DNA of 64,000 bases from Nelumbo lutea (GCA_022828595.1 JAKGHH010000002.1:80882383-80946382); one strand, 5' to 3'. Positions 11,149 through 24,045 are shown, numbered from the stretch's first letter. Notes: generated from the sequence alone by a model not told the origin. Numbers and translations are program-made.

Positions 11149-13097
11149 TGAAAGAATGGTAGGATCCATCTAATGGACGCCATAAAGGTTGCAGAATGGG
11201 TGGGCGAATTTCAAAAATTTCCTACCTTCTCCTAACTGGGAATCATATTCCCTAAATTTAGAATACAATATTCAAGGATCCTACTTGAACCATAATCAAA
11301 CCAGATCTGTACCAAAAGATAAATGGGAGGAATATACCTGATCCGGAGAAACAGTATCTCCCAAAGTTGGTGTTCACGCCCAAAGAATGCACCAAGATCC
11401 GTTCCTGCTGAAGATGACACAGCTGTGAATGGAACAGAACCAGCAGGGTGCGTCCTACACACTGGACCCTTCACAAAAATCCTCTGGAAGTACTAAACAC
11501 TGAATCTTTTTCAGTCTTTCTTGCAAGACTGATGCCAAGAACAGATTTCTTGACTTTCTTTTCTGCAAAGATCTAATCTTGCAATGGCAGATGGCGGCGG
11601 CAGGAGGAGATCTCCAAAACGAAAAAGGCTGAACTGCTTTTTCTCTTTTCTGGAGAGTATGAGATCTGATCTCAATTCGCAGGAACCTTTCTTGCGATTT
11701 TTCTTGGTTCGAAATCTGTTGTAATTCTCTCTATCTTGGTTCGTTTTTCTCCTCCTTTCTTCTTGATTAAGAAACCTCCTTATTAGGAGTTATCCCAATC
11801 CAAATCAGTATTTGGATAGGGGATAATCTTAATCCTTTCTGCAGATAGAGTTATCTTACTCCTGATCTTATCAGGAGGTTACCAGATTCAAATCTAATTT
11901 GAATTTGGTCTCTAAGAGTGGATAAGGCTAAAGGCCCAATCCTTTTACTAATGTTAATCTCAAATTCGCCCCATGGATGGGTGATCATAACCCACCTCGA
12001 AATAGGCTTTTGGCCCATTATGTGTTCAGTGTCTAATTACTTTCCAATCTGCTGCCCAGTTGGGCTTCATTGTATGGCGTGGGACCCAAGCATTGATCTA
12101 CACACCAGCCACATGGGTTTGGCCCAGCCTCTAAAACAAGGCCCAGCCGAATTCACTGAAAAACTCAATGAACCCCTTGAGTCCATCATATGGACCCTAT
12201 GGGCCCAACACTTACATTAAGTGGTCCCTGGGCCAAGCCATCTTATAAAAAACCCAGGGACTGTGGGCAGGTGCAAGATTAGCCCATCAGGTATTATCCT
12301 CAATGGTCTTACACTTAACCTCTCAGCCCTTAATGATCAAGCACTGCCCGACAAGAGAGGACCTCTCCCTCGGCTGCAAGGAACAGTGCCGCACTCTCCT
12401 CTCACATGGATCCCGGGAATTAAAACCATTTGCAAACAATTTGAAACCGTACACATATATATAAATATATTAATTTTGCAAAACAAAATTCCAACGATTG
12501 AAATCAACTGCCGACAGTTTGGTTTCCATCAGAGAGAGTGCATTCCCGATCATTACCCTTTGTCCGACAAAGTGGCTGATTCTGTCACTATGATCACCCA
12601 CTCAGAAGAATTCTCAAACTGCCCCAACATACCCAGGTTTTGATCCCCGCTAAGGATCTCACTGATTGGCATATCAAAGGCAACCTGATCCAACACCTAG
12701 TGAAATGTCATAATCGAGTCTAGGGGTCAGGTGTAACTTTCCAGTTTTGCCCATCTATCTCCAAGGTCCAGGGCAATATTGGAAATCTGGTCCGGTTCAA
12801 GGATTTAAGTAATCCCATACTGCATGTGCCTCGGGTCTTACCCTGGTGGCTGAGACAGGCCATCCCAACACTTGGTGGTACACCAGCATCAGCCTTGGTA
12901 GGATAAATCTCCCCAGACTTTTCCAACGGCTGTGAACATTTAAAACTAACACGAGTCTCTATAAATGTCCAGTTTTAGGGTTTTACACAGAATTAAACCA
13001 AACAATATGAATCAAACATGCACTTTATTTATTTCCACTAAATAACAAAAGTACATCAAATCAGATTGAAGCTAAGGGCATACAAAACTGTCTAACA
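11149..13097 (-). repeat. 5' LTR of copia A
   Basis: This 1949-bp LTR pairs with 3623-5587. It directly follows the primer site and is flanked on its outside by GTTCA (13098-13102). A TA-rich stretch at ~12452-12472 is a possible promoter. The clear TATAAAA box of sister LTRs is not present. Confidence 0.95.
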
Positions 13098-13102
13098 GTT
13101 CA
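13098..13102. repeat. Target-site duplication of copia A (right copy)
   Basis: GTTCA, identical to 3618-3622. Confidence 0.93.
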
Positions 13103-13185
13103 AACCAAACACAACATAAAAAAATAACATAAAAGCAAACACTAAGTGGAAAAAATCTCATGGTAGAGTTTCACATCCGTTGGAG

Positions 13186-14817
13186 TTACCTCAACCCAAT
13201 GGGTGCCTTGCATGTGCTTCTATAGTGGCCCGTGTTACCGCATCGTCCGCAATGAACCTCCCTTATCTCAACATGTTGGGACTCAATTAATTTAGTCTGG
13301 GGATGGCTCGGTGGCCGTTTGGTCTTGAGTGGGTGTAGTGCACTAGATGGTGAACTATCGATGTCCATACTCGCAAACGATGACATGGTTGTGGAAGGCA
13401 ATTCATCAGTTGACATAGGGTGTATCGGATGAAAGTACATGACCCTTTGTTTTTCAGTTGTGTAGTAGGGGTAAACATATTTGTACACGTTCCACCCCGT
13501 AAGCAATATGGATGCACATGCATGTGCATATGGTAGACCACTCATTTGCCACTCCATGCACTAGCACAACTTCTGGTCCAACTGGACGGTATATAGAGAA
13601 CTTGCATCTGGATGCTATTGTGAATTATCGCATGCAACTTCTCTTTGATCCTTCTCCCAAGTGGGATTAGTGCAATATCAAAACTCACAATGTCACTTCC
13701 AAAGGAGCTCCATCAACCTCAAGAAAAATGTGTTCAACGTGGTCATTATAGGTTGATCATGAATATCTAATACCCATCCATTAAAATTCTCTACAATAGT
13801 GGATGACATCTGGTCATACCTCATTCCGGTAACTTCAAGTTTGCCTAATGCTCCGGTTCACTACCTTTTTAACCAGTTGCCAACATGTCCGTCCAATGTG
13901 AACAACTTCCTTATGAGTGATTCATACTTATTAGTGGGCCTGGTGTACATGATTTTAAATGTTACATCATTGATTGCCCTGCGCAAGCCCTTCAATAAAC
14001 AAAGCCGTGTCATGTATAAAATTTTAAATTTTTCATGAGGGGTCAATAGCAAAATGCATGCAGATCTGATCAAAAAATCCATTGGACTGCATCCACCAAG
14101 TTAGTTCCCCTGTCCAAAACAATCACAACCTCTCTGTCATCGTTGATTGTTGCCTTAAGATGCGCCATAAACCAAGTGCAGTCCTCAATGCACTCTACGA
14201 GGACAACAACGAATGTCCTGGGGAACATCCCATTGTTAGCATCATCGATGTTGTACGTGATATACAAACATTGATTGGACTCAACGATCTTCTCACAAAA
14301 CAATGGGATACATGAGTAGGAGTCATCATTTGTGCCATTGATCAGAACCTTTGCAACTTCTTTCCTCCTCCAAGTTTGTTGATACATTAACTACATCATG
14401 TAGTCACGTTTAAAGTCCTTCACAGTATCCTTTGCTCTGTAGGATGGAGTGTCACGTACCTTATCAACAAGATCTCTTACAAACTTATTCGACCTGGGAA
14501 GACTTACATAGGAAGATGCACCTACGGTGTAGGAGTATAGAGGTTGGTATTTATACACCCGGACCATTGCCCCCTAGTGCACTTGTTCAAATTTCCCACT
14601 GACAATTGCCCATACTACAATGCGCATGAATTTGTTGTCTGTCGTTCCTACTATACTTGAAGGAAAACCTATGGACGAAGAAGTATTTAGACGGAGCACT
14701 TCGGAATGCTGTCACATCTTCAAAAACTTGGTTGACTCCGGTTATCAAACCATGCCACATTGTTGTCACTAGGTTACCACTCTCAAAATTACCATTTGAG
14801 CCAATAGGCGTGTGCAT
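13186..14817 (-). pseudogene. Mutator-like (MULE, mudrA-type) transposase remnant
   Basis: Four minus-strand pieces line up in MULE transposase order. 14587-14817 resembles the N-terminal DBD_Tnp_Mut domain (GVNQVFEDVTAFRSA...CQWEI). 14070-14490 runs from VRDTPSYRAKDTVKDFKRDY through YQQTWRRKEVA into the MULE core (FVVVLVECIEDCTWFMAHL, VIVLDRGTNLVDAV). 13861-14082 continues the core in another frame. 13186-13557 is the C-terminus with a SWIM-like PYAHACA stretch and a CCHC knuckle CGRCGNTGHYRSTC. Stops (near 14393 and in the SWIM CxC) and frameshifts (near 14075 and 13800) break it. The SWIM cysteine of the usual PCSHA motif is tyrosine. Part of the core that normally holds the IDGTHLKG-like motif is not visible. 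It belonged to a MULE later split by the copia and hAT insertions. Confidence 0.8.
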
Positions 14818-15649
14818 ACTATCATCGCCATTGACATTAGGTTATCTACCACTTTTGAGCAATCGACATCCCTTGCTAGTGTCGTCAATGAGACAACGAT
14901 GTTCGATGATATGGTGTTGTACTAAATCAGTGTTTGTATGTTGCTCTGGTTATGAAACCTTAGAGTGTGTCTCTCCTCACACTGGATTGTACTCTATCTT
15001 TGCTATGCGTGGGTCAATCCCAAAATTCCCATAGACGATCTACACGAAGGATTTTAATTCCATGCTCTTGTTGATAACAATTCCAACTGATTCACCTTTA
15101 AAGGTGCAAATACATAAGGTTGACTTATTCGCCCCGGGGTCCATATGTGTTGGTGAATAAAAGGCACACCTACAAAAATGGTAAATAAATAGCATTAGTC
15201 TTAACTATTGCTGCTACCAAAAGATGGGGGAAGAAAATATTTCAATGAAAGAACACAATAGTATAGGTTAGCTAAAGGACATGTAGACCGCCACGAACCT
15301 TGGTATAACCCCCCAACGTTCATTGAGTAGCAGCTTCCCTCCTATGAGCTATGGTCATTAGAAAAGACCCTTCTAATTGTTTCTACCTTGTCGTTTGGAT
15401 GCAGGTTGGATGCCCAAATGGATAGTTTAAAGAGTATAACAGTGGGGGTGGTGGTGATGAGAAAAAAAGGGTGGGTGTGGCAGGTGAGGCGAAAACGGAG
15501 AGGGGTAGGGGTGGGAGGAGTATGGTGGTCAATATTCACAAGGAATATTAGTCAACATGGCTTGGGTGGCAGATAGTAGAGTAATGGTATGGAGGAGATT
15601 GAGTATGGCAGATAGTTTAGTCATACGTAGGTAGATTGGGCTTTATGGC
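14818..15649. other. Upstream part of the MULE, no recognisable gene
   Basis: The minus-strand frame continues upstream of 14817 for a few codons to a stop and then cannot be followed. 15340-15600 has G-rich 'ggtgggggtg'-type sequence on the plus strand. I see no domain here. A promoter and 5' leader of the transposase are expected in this position. Confidence 0.45.
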
Positions 15650-16554
15650 CAAGACGTACAAGATATTTAATGAGGTGATGGTGCACTTCATTGACCGTTG
15701 GGCAATCCAATGGAATAAAGCTATACATTAACTTGCAGCATTTCAATCGGTCAATCAAATGACCATTCGACATAATATGAACATAGGTTCGAACTACAGT
15801 CTAGAACCCATGCACAAGCCCAATGGAGAGTTAAGATGGTGATTGCATTCAATGACCATTGCGCAATCCTATTTGAACTGTAGTTCATAACCAAGTACTA
15901 CGACATCTTGTTTGACTGCCCATGCATAAGGCCCAATGGAGAGTTAAGATGGTAATGGTGCAATTCAATGACCACTAGGCAATCCAATGGAGTGGAGTTA
16001 TACTCTTACTTGCAGCATTTCAATCGGTCAATCGAATGACCATTTGGCATACTGAACATAGGTTCAAGCTATAGTCCAGAACTAGGCACTACTCCCAGAT
16101 CTTGTTTGGCCACCCATACACAAGGCCCAATGGAGAGTTGAGATGGTGATGGTGCTTTTCAATGACCACTAGGCAATGCAATGGAATGGAGTTATACTCT
16201 TGTAGCATTTCAATGGTCAATCGAATGACCATTTGGCATCCTAAACATAGGTTCAAGCTATAGTCTAATACTAGGCACTACTCCTAGATCTTGTTTGGCC
16301 ACTCATGCACAAGGCCCAATGGAGAGTCGAGATGGTGACGGTGCATTTCAATGACCACAGCAATCCAATGGAACGGACCTTTATTCTAACTTGCAAATCA
16401 ATTGAATGACCATTTGACACATATGAACATAGGCTCAAACTATAGTCCAAAACTAGGTACTATCCCTACATTTTATTTGGCCACTCATGCACAAGGCCCA
16501 ATGAAAGTTAATGGTGATGTGCGATTCAATGACCACTAGATGCATTTCAATCAA
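15650..16554. repeat. ~190-bp tandem array inside the MULE remnant
   Basis: The word 'aaggcccaatggagagtt' or a close variant recurs near 15815, 15928, 16121, 16311 and 16494, with spacings of about 190 bp after a short first unit. Each unit also contains 'atttcaatgaccacta', 'ggcaatccaatgg' and 'aatgaccatttggcat'. The array is cut at 16555 by a copia LTR and resumes on the other side of the composite element at 31149, where further units flank the hAT insertion. Confidence 0.88.
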
Positions 16555-18433
16555 TGAAGAGATGAGATATCCATCGTAAAAATTCTCTTCATTCTACTAG
16601 GAATCGTATTCCCTATTTTAAAAAATCATATTTTTCAAAAATCAATCTTGAACCATGAACCGAACCAGATCTGAACAAAAGTAGTAGGAGAGGGATATAC
16701 CTGATACAGAGAAATAATATCTTCCAACAAAGATGTTCACATCTAAAAAAATGATCCAAAGACTGTTCCCATTGAAAATGGCACAGTGCAGGATGGAGAA
16801 AAATCAGTAGTGTTCTTCCCAAGAACTTAATCCTTCGCAAGAATTAGCAAGACGGCATGTGAGCATAGCTTCCTATCAGTCCCTTCACAATGAACTGATA
16901 TCAAGATCCAATCTTGGTTTCTCCCACTAAACTGGAGATTGAACTGGCAGGTGAGGTGGCGGCAGGAAAGAGGCGGCAAGAGAGAATTTTTGGCAGATGT
17001 GTTGAATTCTCTCTTCTGTGATTTCAGCTCTAAAGACAAGTGGTGATCTTGTTGTGTCTAAAGGTTGTCGCCCCCTCCTCCTTTTATAACCTTAAAAGGA
17101 TCAGCTCCTAATCCCATTAAGAGTTGTTGATCCAAATAATATTTGGATTAGAATTCCCTTTAAGTGATAAGGGTAAACCCCTATCTTATCTGCAAATTAA
17201 ATTAGCATTCTCATAATCTCTTTAGGAAGTTTCCATATTTAAATCATAATTAGATCTGGACTCTCTGAGTGGATAGGGTTAAGACCCAATCCTATCTGTT
17301 AATTCAATCTCATAATTCAACCCTTATTTAACTGATCAAATTAGCCCAGTTCGAAATGGGCTTTATGCCCAATAAGTTATGTGCTCACTTAGTCTTTCAA
17401 ATTGTTGCCTAGTTGGGCTTCTTTGTATGGCATTGACCCAAACATTGATCTACACATCAGCCACATGAGTTCAGCCCAGCCTTTGTTACAAGGCCTGGCC
17501 GAATACACTGTTATGGACAGTGCACCCCCTAAAACCTAACACAAGGGCTCTATGGGCCCAACACTGACCCTAAGTGGTCCCTGGGCCAAGCCACCTTGTA
17601 ACACGTAGGGACTGTGAGTAGATGCAAAATTAGCCCATCAGGCATTACGCTCAATGGTCTTACACTTAACCTCTCAGCCCATAATGATCAAACACTACCC
17701 GACAAGAGATGACATTTCCCTCGGCTGTAAGGAACAGTGTTGCACTCTCTACTCACATGGATCCTAGGAATTAAAACATTTTTGCAAACAATTAGAAACT
17801 GTAATATATATACTTTTATATCTCATATAAAATATATTTTGCAAAACAAATCTCAACGATTAAAATCGGTTGCCCACAGTCTTGGTTTCCATCAGAGAGA
17901 GTGCATCCTCGATCATTACCTTTGTCTGACAAAGGGGCTGATCCTGTCACTATGATCACCCACTCAGATGAATTCTCAAACTGTCCCAACATACCCAGGT
18001 TTTGACCCCCGCTAAGGATCTCACTGATTGGCATATCAAAGACAGCCTGATCCGACACCTAGTGCAGTATCATAATTGAGTCTAGGGGTCAGGTGTAACT
18101 TTCCAGTTTTGCCCATCAATCTCTAAGATCCAGGGCAATACTGAAAATCTGGTCTGGTTCAAAGATTCAATTAATCCTACATTAGCGACTGAGACAGGCC
18201 ACCCCAACAATTGGTAGCAAACTAGTGTCAGCCTTGGCAGGATAAATCTCCCCAAACTTATCCTATGGTTGTAAACATTCTAAACTAACATGAGTTTCAT
18301 AAGTGTCCAGTTTAAGGGTATTACATAGAAACACACCACAGGAACATGAATCAAATATGTATTTTATTCATTTGCAATAAATTCATAATGTACATCATTC
18401 TGATTGAAGCTAAAGGCAAACAACTGTCTAACA
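16555..18433 (-). repeat. 3' LTR of element C
   Basis: It has TG...CA ends on the minus strand, 1879 bp. A polypurine tract follows on the right (18434-18447) and C's RNase H is next. A minus-strand TATA box (TTATAAAAG) sits at 17091-17099, about two thirds of the way to the LTR end nearest 16555. Confidence 0.9.
17091..17099 (-). promoter_or_regulatory. TATA box in the LTR of element C
   Basis: TTATAAAAG on the minus strand. The equivalent site is kept in the LTRs at 26776 (27768-27777), in the inverted copy (28541-28548) and in the solo LTR (61371-61380), which supports it as the family's core promoter. Confidence 0.7.
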
Positions 18434-18447
18434 GCTCCCACTTGCAC

Positions 18448-19459
18448 TTAGGTCCAATCTGGTACAAGTCGGAGTCTCATACTTTCCTCGTGTTTCTCAA
18501 ACACTTTTTGTGTTAGTGGCTTAGTCAATGGGTCTGCTACAATCTCCGCTAACACTACCTTCTGAATCAGGACGTCCTCTCGACCAACAATCTCCCGCAG
18601 TACGTGGTACTTCCTCTCGATGTGCTTCGACTTCGAGTGGGCTCGTAGCTCCTTAGCCTGAGCAATCGCTCCATTGTTGTTACACAACAACAGGATGGGT
18701 GATGTGTTGGATGGAACTACTCCCAATTCGTGAATGAACTTCTTCATCCATACAGCTTCCTTGGCAGCTTCACTTGCGGCAATGTATTCGGCTTCGGTTG
18801 TGAAGTCTGTCGTGGACCCCTGTTTGCAGCTTTTTCAGCAAACAGCACACGATCCTATCGTGAAAACATACCCAGATGTAGACTTTCGATCATCTGGATC
18901 CGATTGGAAATCGGCATCAGTATACCCCTAGATTTATAGTGAACTACCATCGAATACCAGGCAAAACTCTTTTGTCCTTCGAAGGTATTTAAGTATGTTT
19001 TTCACAGCAGTCTAGTGCTCCTGCCCTGGGTTGGCCTGAAATCTGCTTACCACACTCACTACCTGGGCAATGTCAGGACGAGTGCACAATATGACTTACA
19101 TGATGCTCCCTACGGCTGAGGCATAGGGAATGTCCTTCATGCCCTCAATCTCCTCAAAGGTCTTGGGATTTCTCCATGCTGTATCTCTTGACAATTTTGT
19201 CAATGTAAGCAGATTGGGATAATCCTATTATCTGCTTCAGTCCTCTGATTATCCCCAAGTAAAGAGTTATTTCTCAGTCACTCAGTCTTCTTATTATCCT
19301 GAACCCCTGCAGTGAATTACACGCATGAGTCGATGCCCCGGAGTCAATACACCAGGAAGCAGAAGTTAGGACCAGCATAATGTTACGGTACTAGTCAGCA
19401 TAGTTTGGTCCTTTCAGTTTGTTGTCATCCAACAACTTTGCAAATTGTCAATTTGCCAT
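18448..19459 (-). pseudogene. Internally deleted gag-pol remnant of element C
   Basis: RNase H is readable at 18448-18747 (MKKFIHELGVVPSN...), followed by part of RT up to ~19245. A short protease piece comes next (minus-strand wording for DSGASTHAC near 19325-19345) and then the gag start, whose ATG is at 19459. Compared with B, three deletions are visible: ~60 bp near 19168, ~2.1 kb near 19250, and ~740 bp near 19365, where short identical words meet at the joints. Integrase, most of RT and most of gag are gone, so C cannot move without help from another element. Confidence 0.88.
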
Positions 19460-20317
19460 TTTCTGATAAAAAGCAAACATTAGTCCACAACCTAATTTGA
19501 TTCATGTTATCTACATAGATACGGCTTTTAATCTATGTTGCATTTCCATTTATTCATCTCTGAGATTTCACTCCTATCTCAGTGATAGAAACAGCGACTT
19601 ATGTCTCTGGAAATTAGGGTTGAATTAAGTCTCACAATTAAACATGAATCCCTTGACCCAAAAGTGGGAAATTAGGGCTGAGAACAGCCCCCATCGAACC
19701 ATGGATTCGGTCCAACCAGTTTGGTCCAATATGGTTCGAATGGATCTAGGGTTTGATTTTCAATTCAAGAAATTGATCTGAAATTAATTACTGATCAAAG
19801 ATAATCAGAAATCAATAACAAGGTTCGCACATCTCCCAACCTGCAAAACAGAAGTTAGATCACAGTTTCCAGATTCATAAATTGCAAATCGCAGATAGTG
19901 ATTTCCTTATCTGCGAATTCTCCTTCTCTTGCGTAGCCATCTTCGATCATGAAATAAAATAAATAGAAAATCCTAATTTTTCTATTCATATTACATCAGA
20001 TTGAATTCCTATACATTTAGTCTGAAAATTAAAAAAAAATAATTACATACTAGAATGTAAAAATCTATAAATCGCAGATATCCTGTGCCAATAAAGAATT
20101 CAATCTCCTTTGTACGAACAACCCATAAATGAAGAAAACTTTAAAAAACAATTCTAAATATATTTCAAATTTATAATGAATTAATTTCAAATCATTCGCC
20201 CTTGATTTGGGAAACAATTTCCCTGAAAAACCACAATCTACGCAAATCGGATAGAATGCCTTCTGCCCATTTGCGTAGGTTCAGATCTGATCTATTTGGG
20301 TTCAAGATTTGAACCTT
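19460..20317 (-). other. Shortened leader of element C
   Basis: About 860 bp lies between gag start and primer site, roughly half the leader length of A and B, so a further deletion is implied. No gene is seen. Confidence 0.6.
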
Positions 20318-20330
20318 GGCTCTGATACCA
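20318..20330 (-). promoter_or_regulatory. Primer-binding site of element C
   Basis: TGGTATCAGAGCC on the minus strand, one base from the LTR at 20332. It shows that the LTR on its right acts as a 5' LTR for element C. Confidence 0.93.
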
Positions 20331-20331
20331 C

Positions 20332-21099
20332 TGAAGGGATGAGAGATCCATCATATGGATGGTTGAACCCTGCAGATAGGTTGGGCAAATTTTCAAAAAT
20401 TTCTCTCTCTCCCATGTGGGAATTGCATTCCCTGTTTTAGAAAATCTACATTTTCAAGGATTAATCTTGAACGAAGAACCGAACCAGATCTGAAACCAAA
20501 AGGTAAAAGAGGGAGGTACGTGATACGAAGAAATAATATCTCCCAATGAAGGTGTGTTCACGCCCAAGGAAAGTCCAAAGATTGCTCCCACTGAAGATGA
20601 CACAGATGAATTCTCAGACAGTCCCAACATACCCAGGTTTTGACCCCCGCTAAGGATCTCACTGATTGGTATATCAAAAAAGCCCAATCCGACACCTAGT
20701 GCAGTATCATAATCGAGTCTAGGGGTCGAGTGTAACTTTCCAGTTTTGCCCATCAATCTCCAAGGTCCAGGGCAATACTGGAAATCTGGTCCAGTTCAAA
20801 GATTCAATTAATCCTACACTGTATGTGCTTAGGGTCTCACCCTAGTAGCTGAGACAAGCCACCCCAACCGACTTGGTGGCACCACAGTGTCAGCCGCGTC
20901 AGGATAGGTCTCCCTAGACCGACCCACTGGTTGTGAATATTCTAAACTAACATAATTCTCATTAAGTGTCCAGTTTAAGGGTATTACATAGAAACATACC
21001 AAGGGAACATGAATCAAACATGCACTTTTATTCATTTACAATAAACTCATAAAGTACATCAATTTGATTGAAGCTAAGGGCATACAAAACTGTCTAACA
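20332..21099 (-). repeat. Shared hybrid LTR between elements C and B, internally deleted
   Basis: It is only 768 bp against ~1.9 kb for full copies. After 'gatgacacag' (20607) it jumps to 'atgaattctcag', skipping about 1.1-1.2 kb of LTR; a CAG is available on both sides of the joint. The right end (20790-21099) is very close to 29130-29437, the right end of B's other LTR. The left end (20332-20560) differs clearly from B's at 26776, which fits an origin from the outer element. The promoter region is lost, so this LTR should be transcriptionally weak. Confidence 0.85.
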
Positions 21100-21113
21100 G
21101 CTCCCACTTGCAC
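21100..21113 (-). other. Polypurine tract of element B
   Basis: GCAAGTGGGAGC on the minus strand abuts the LTR end at 21099, as in copia A. It marks this LTR as the 3' LTR of B. Confidence 0.82.
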
Positions 21114-21119
21114 TTATGT

Positions 21120-24045
21120 TCAATCAGGTACTAGCCGGAGTCCCATGCTTTCCACGTGTTTCTCAAACGCTTTCTGTGATAGTGGCTTTGTCAATGGGTC
21201 TGCTACATTTTCTGTTGACGCTACCTTCTGAATCAGGACGTCCCCTCTACCAACAATCTCCCTCAGTACATGGTACTTCCTCTCGATGTGTTTCGACTTC
21301 GAGTGGGCTCGTGGCTCCTTAGCCTGAACAACGGCTCCATTGTTGTCACACAACAATGGGATGGGTGATGTGCTGGATGGAACTACTCCCAACTCGTGAA
21401 CAAACTTCTTCATCCACACGGCTTCCTTGGCAGCCTCACTTGCGGCAATGTACTCGGCCTCGGTCGTGGAGTCTGTAGTGGACCCCTGTTTGCTGCTTTT
21501 CCAGCAAACAGCACACGATCCTATCATGAAAATATACACAGATGTAGACTTTCTATCATCTGGATCCGACTGGAAATCGGCATCTGTATATCCTTGGATC
21601 TATAGTGATCTACCATCGAATACTAGACAAAACTCTTTTGTCATTCGAAGGTACTTAAGTATGTTTTTCACAGCAGTCCAATGCCCCTGCCCTGGGTTGG
21701 CCTGAAATCTACTTACTACACTCACTACCTAAGCAATGTCAGGGCGAGTGCACAGCATGGCATACATGATGCTCCCTACGGCAGAATCATAGGGAACGTC
21801 CTTAATGCCATCAATCTCCTTAGAAGTCTTGGGAGATATTTTCTTGGAGAGAGTGACTCCGTGCCTGAAAGGAACATTTCCTTTCTTGGAGTTTCCCATG
21901 CTGTATCTTTTGATTATTTTGTCAATGTATGCATATTCGGATAATCCTATTATCCGCTTCAATCTATCTCTATAGAGTCGAAGACCCAGTATATAGGAGG
22001 CCTCTCCAAAATCTTTCATGGACAATTGCTATGAAAGCCATACTTTTACCGTAGTGAACATTCCTACATCATTCCCAATGAGTAGAATGTCATCTACATA
22101 CAGAACCAAGAAGGTAACCTTATCTCCACTATACTTCTTGTAAACACAGGGTTCATCAGAATTCTGCTCGAATTCAAACGATTTGACAGCAGAGTCAAAA
22201 CGGATGTTCCAACTTCTAAAAGCTTGCTTAAGTCCATAAATGGATCTATTAAGTTTACATACCATGTTTTCTTGACCCGCAGTTATGAAGCCTTGCGGCT
22301 GCTGCATATAGATATCTTCAGTAAGATCTCCATTCAGGAATGCAGTTTTGACATCCATTTGCCAAATCTCATAATCATGGTATGCTACTACAGCTAGCGG
22401 GATCCTAAAGGATTTAAGCATGGCCACAGGCGAAAAGGTTTCCTCATAATTGATTCCCTCTTTCTGAGTGTACCCTTTCACCACCAGACGAGCTTTGAAT
22501 GTCTCAACCCTACCATCGGGGCCCTTCTTCCTCTTATAAATCCATTTGCAACCAATTGCTTTTACCCCAAAGGGCGGATCTACTAGAGTCCAGACTCCAT
22601 TGGTCTCCATTGAGTCCATCCCTGCTCTCATGGCCTCCACCCACTTCTGAGAATCTATGTCTAACATAGCTTCCGCATAAGTCACGGGATCCTCCTCACT
22701 AGTCAAGGTTTCCACCAGGTAACTATCCTGGTCATAACCATAATGGACTGGTGGCCTGGATACCCGAGTGGATCTTCTAGGTTGGTCACTACCTGAAACT
22801 TGTGGGACATCTCCCACTGCTCCTGAGCTCTCCTCATCAAGGACAATTTCCTGATGATGGGTGCACAGGATATAATCGGTCTCCAAGAACTGGGCATTTC
22901 GACTGCAGAACACTTTCTGCTCACTTGGGTCATAGAAAAGATAACCTACAGAGCCTTTTGGGTAGCCTACAAATAGGCAATGGCTGGTCTTGGATTCCAA
23001 CTTGTCCACACTCGTTCTTTTAACGTGTGCTGGACAACCCCAAATCTTCAAGTGTCTAGCACTTGGTTTCTTTTCGGTCCAAAGTTCATATGGAGTGTTC
23101 GGAACCGATTTGGTTGGAACCCGATTCAGCACGTAGATCACAGTCTCTAATGCGTAACCCCAAAAGGATGTGGGTAACTCTGAGTGTATGAGAAGTGACC
23201 GGACCATATCCAATAAGGTCCTATTCCTCCTCTCTGAAACACCGTTAAGTTGTGGTGTAGCAGGAGGAGCTAATTGTGATATTATCCCATTGTCCTTTAA
23301 GTAGTACTTGAACTCGTCAAAGAGATACTCGCCACCTCGATCAGATCGAAGGGCTTTAATTTCTCTCCCCAACTGTTTCTCGACCTCTTGTCTAAACTCT
23401 TTGAACTTTTCAAAGGATTCAGACTTGTGTCTCATTAGGTACACGTAACCATATCGTGAGAAATCATCTGTGAAGGTGATGAAATACACGTGTTGATTCC
23501 GTGTCCGAACACTTAGGGGACCACATACATCAGTATGTATTAGGTCAAGTGTGCCTGTACATCTTTCAGGCTTACCGTCAAATGGCCGTTTTGTCATTTT
23601 GCCTTGTAGGCAAGGCTCATAGGTGGGAAGATCTTTCTACAGTTAGAAAATCCAAAGGACCATCCTTTACCATCCTTGTGATTCAGTCAACACCGATGTG
23701 GCCAAGTCGGTAGTGCCACGGACACGTGGGATTAACTGTATCACAGGCTCTCTTCTTAGGGATTTCAGTCGACGTAGTTTCGGTTATGTTAGTTTCTAGA
23801 GAAGGATGTAGAACATAGAGACCGTTCTCCAGTTCCCCGTATGTGATGAATCTATTATTTCTTTTAATAATAATCGTATTACTAAAGAAGACAAAATAAC
23901 CATCTGCACACAGTTTTGAAATAGAAATCAAATTTCTTCTTAAGTTTTGTACATAAAAACAATCTTTGAGTACAATTTTTCCTTCTCTAAAAATTAACTC
24001 CACGGTTTCTATTGCCGTGGCTGCAATAGTTGCAGTAGTCCCCAA
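21120..24045 (-). pseudogene. pol of element B, disabled
   Basis: The same architecture as copia A: GAG_pre-integrase (~23650-23800), integrase (D in HTDVCGP, D in RSDRGGEY, E in GVSERRNRT), RVT_2 RT with YVDD at 22089-22100, and RNase H ending at 21120. Unlike A, the segment between protease and GAG_pre-integrase is intact. Lesions are an arginine-to-TGA stop at 23683, one extra base near 23630 that shifts the frame, a CAG-to-TAG stop at 22029, and a leucine-to-TAG stop at 21729. The lesions differ from those in A, so the copies decayed independently. Confidence 0.92.

Larger units (their letters stand above)
3623..13097 (-). mobile_element. Complete Ty1/copia LTR retrotransposon A
   Basis: The element is about 9.5 kb on the minus strand with two LTRs (11149-13097 at its 5' end, 3623-5587 at its 3' end), a tRNA-Met primer site, gag-protease-integrase-RT-RNase H in copia order, a polypurine tract and a perfect GTTCA target duplication. 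Integrase lying before RT defines Ty1/copia. LTRs near 1.95 kb and RT wording such as YGLKQ and LYVDDILL suggest the Tork/Angela group; that assignment is inference. Coding lesions are a ~110-bp deletion near 8370 and stops at 7861 and 6178. The two LTRs are close to identical by eye, differing at scattered bases, so A looks like the youngest copy of the family here. Confidence 0.95.
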
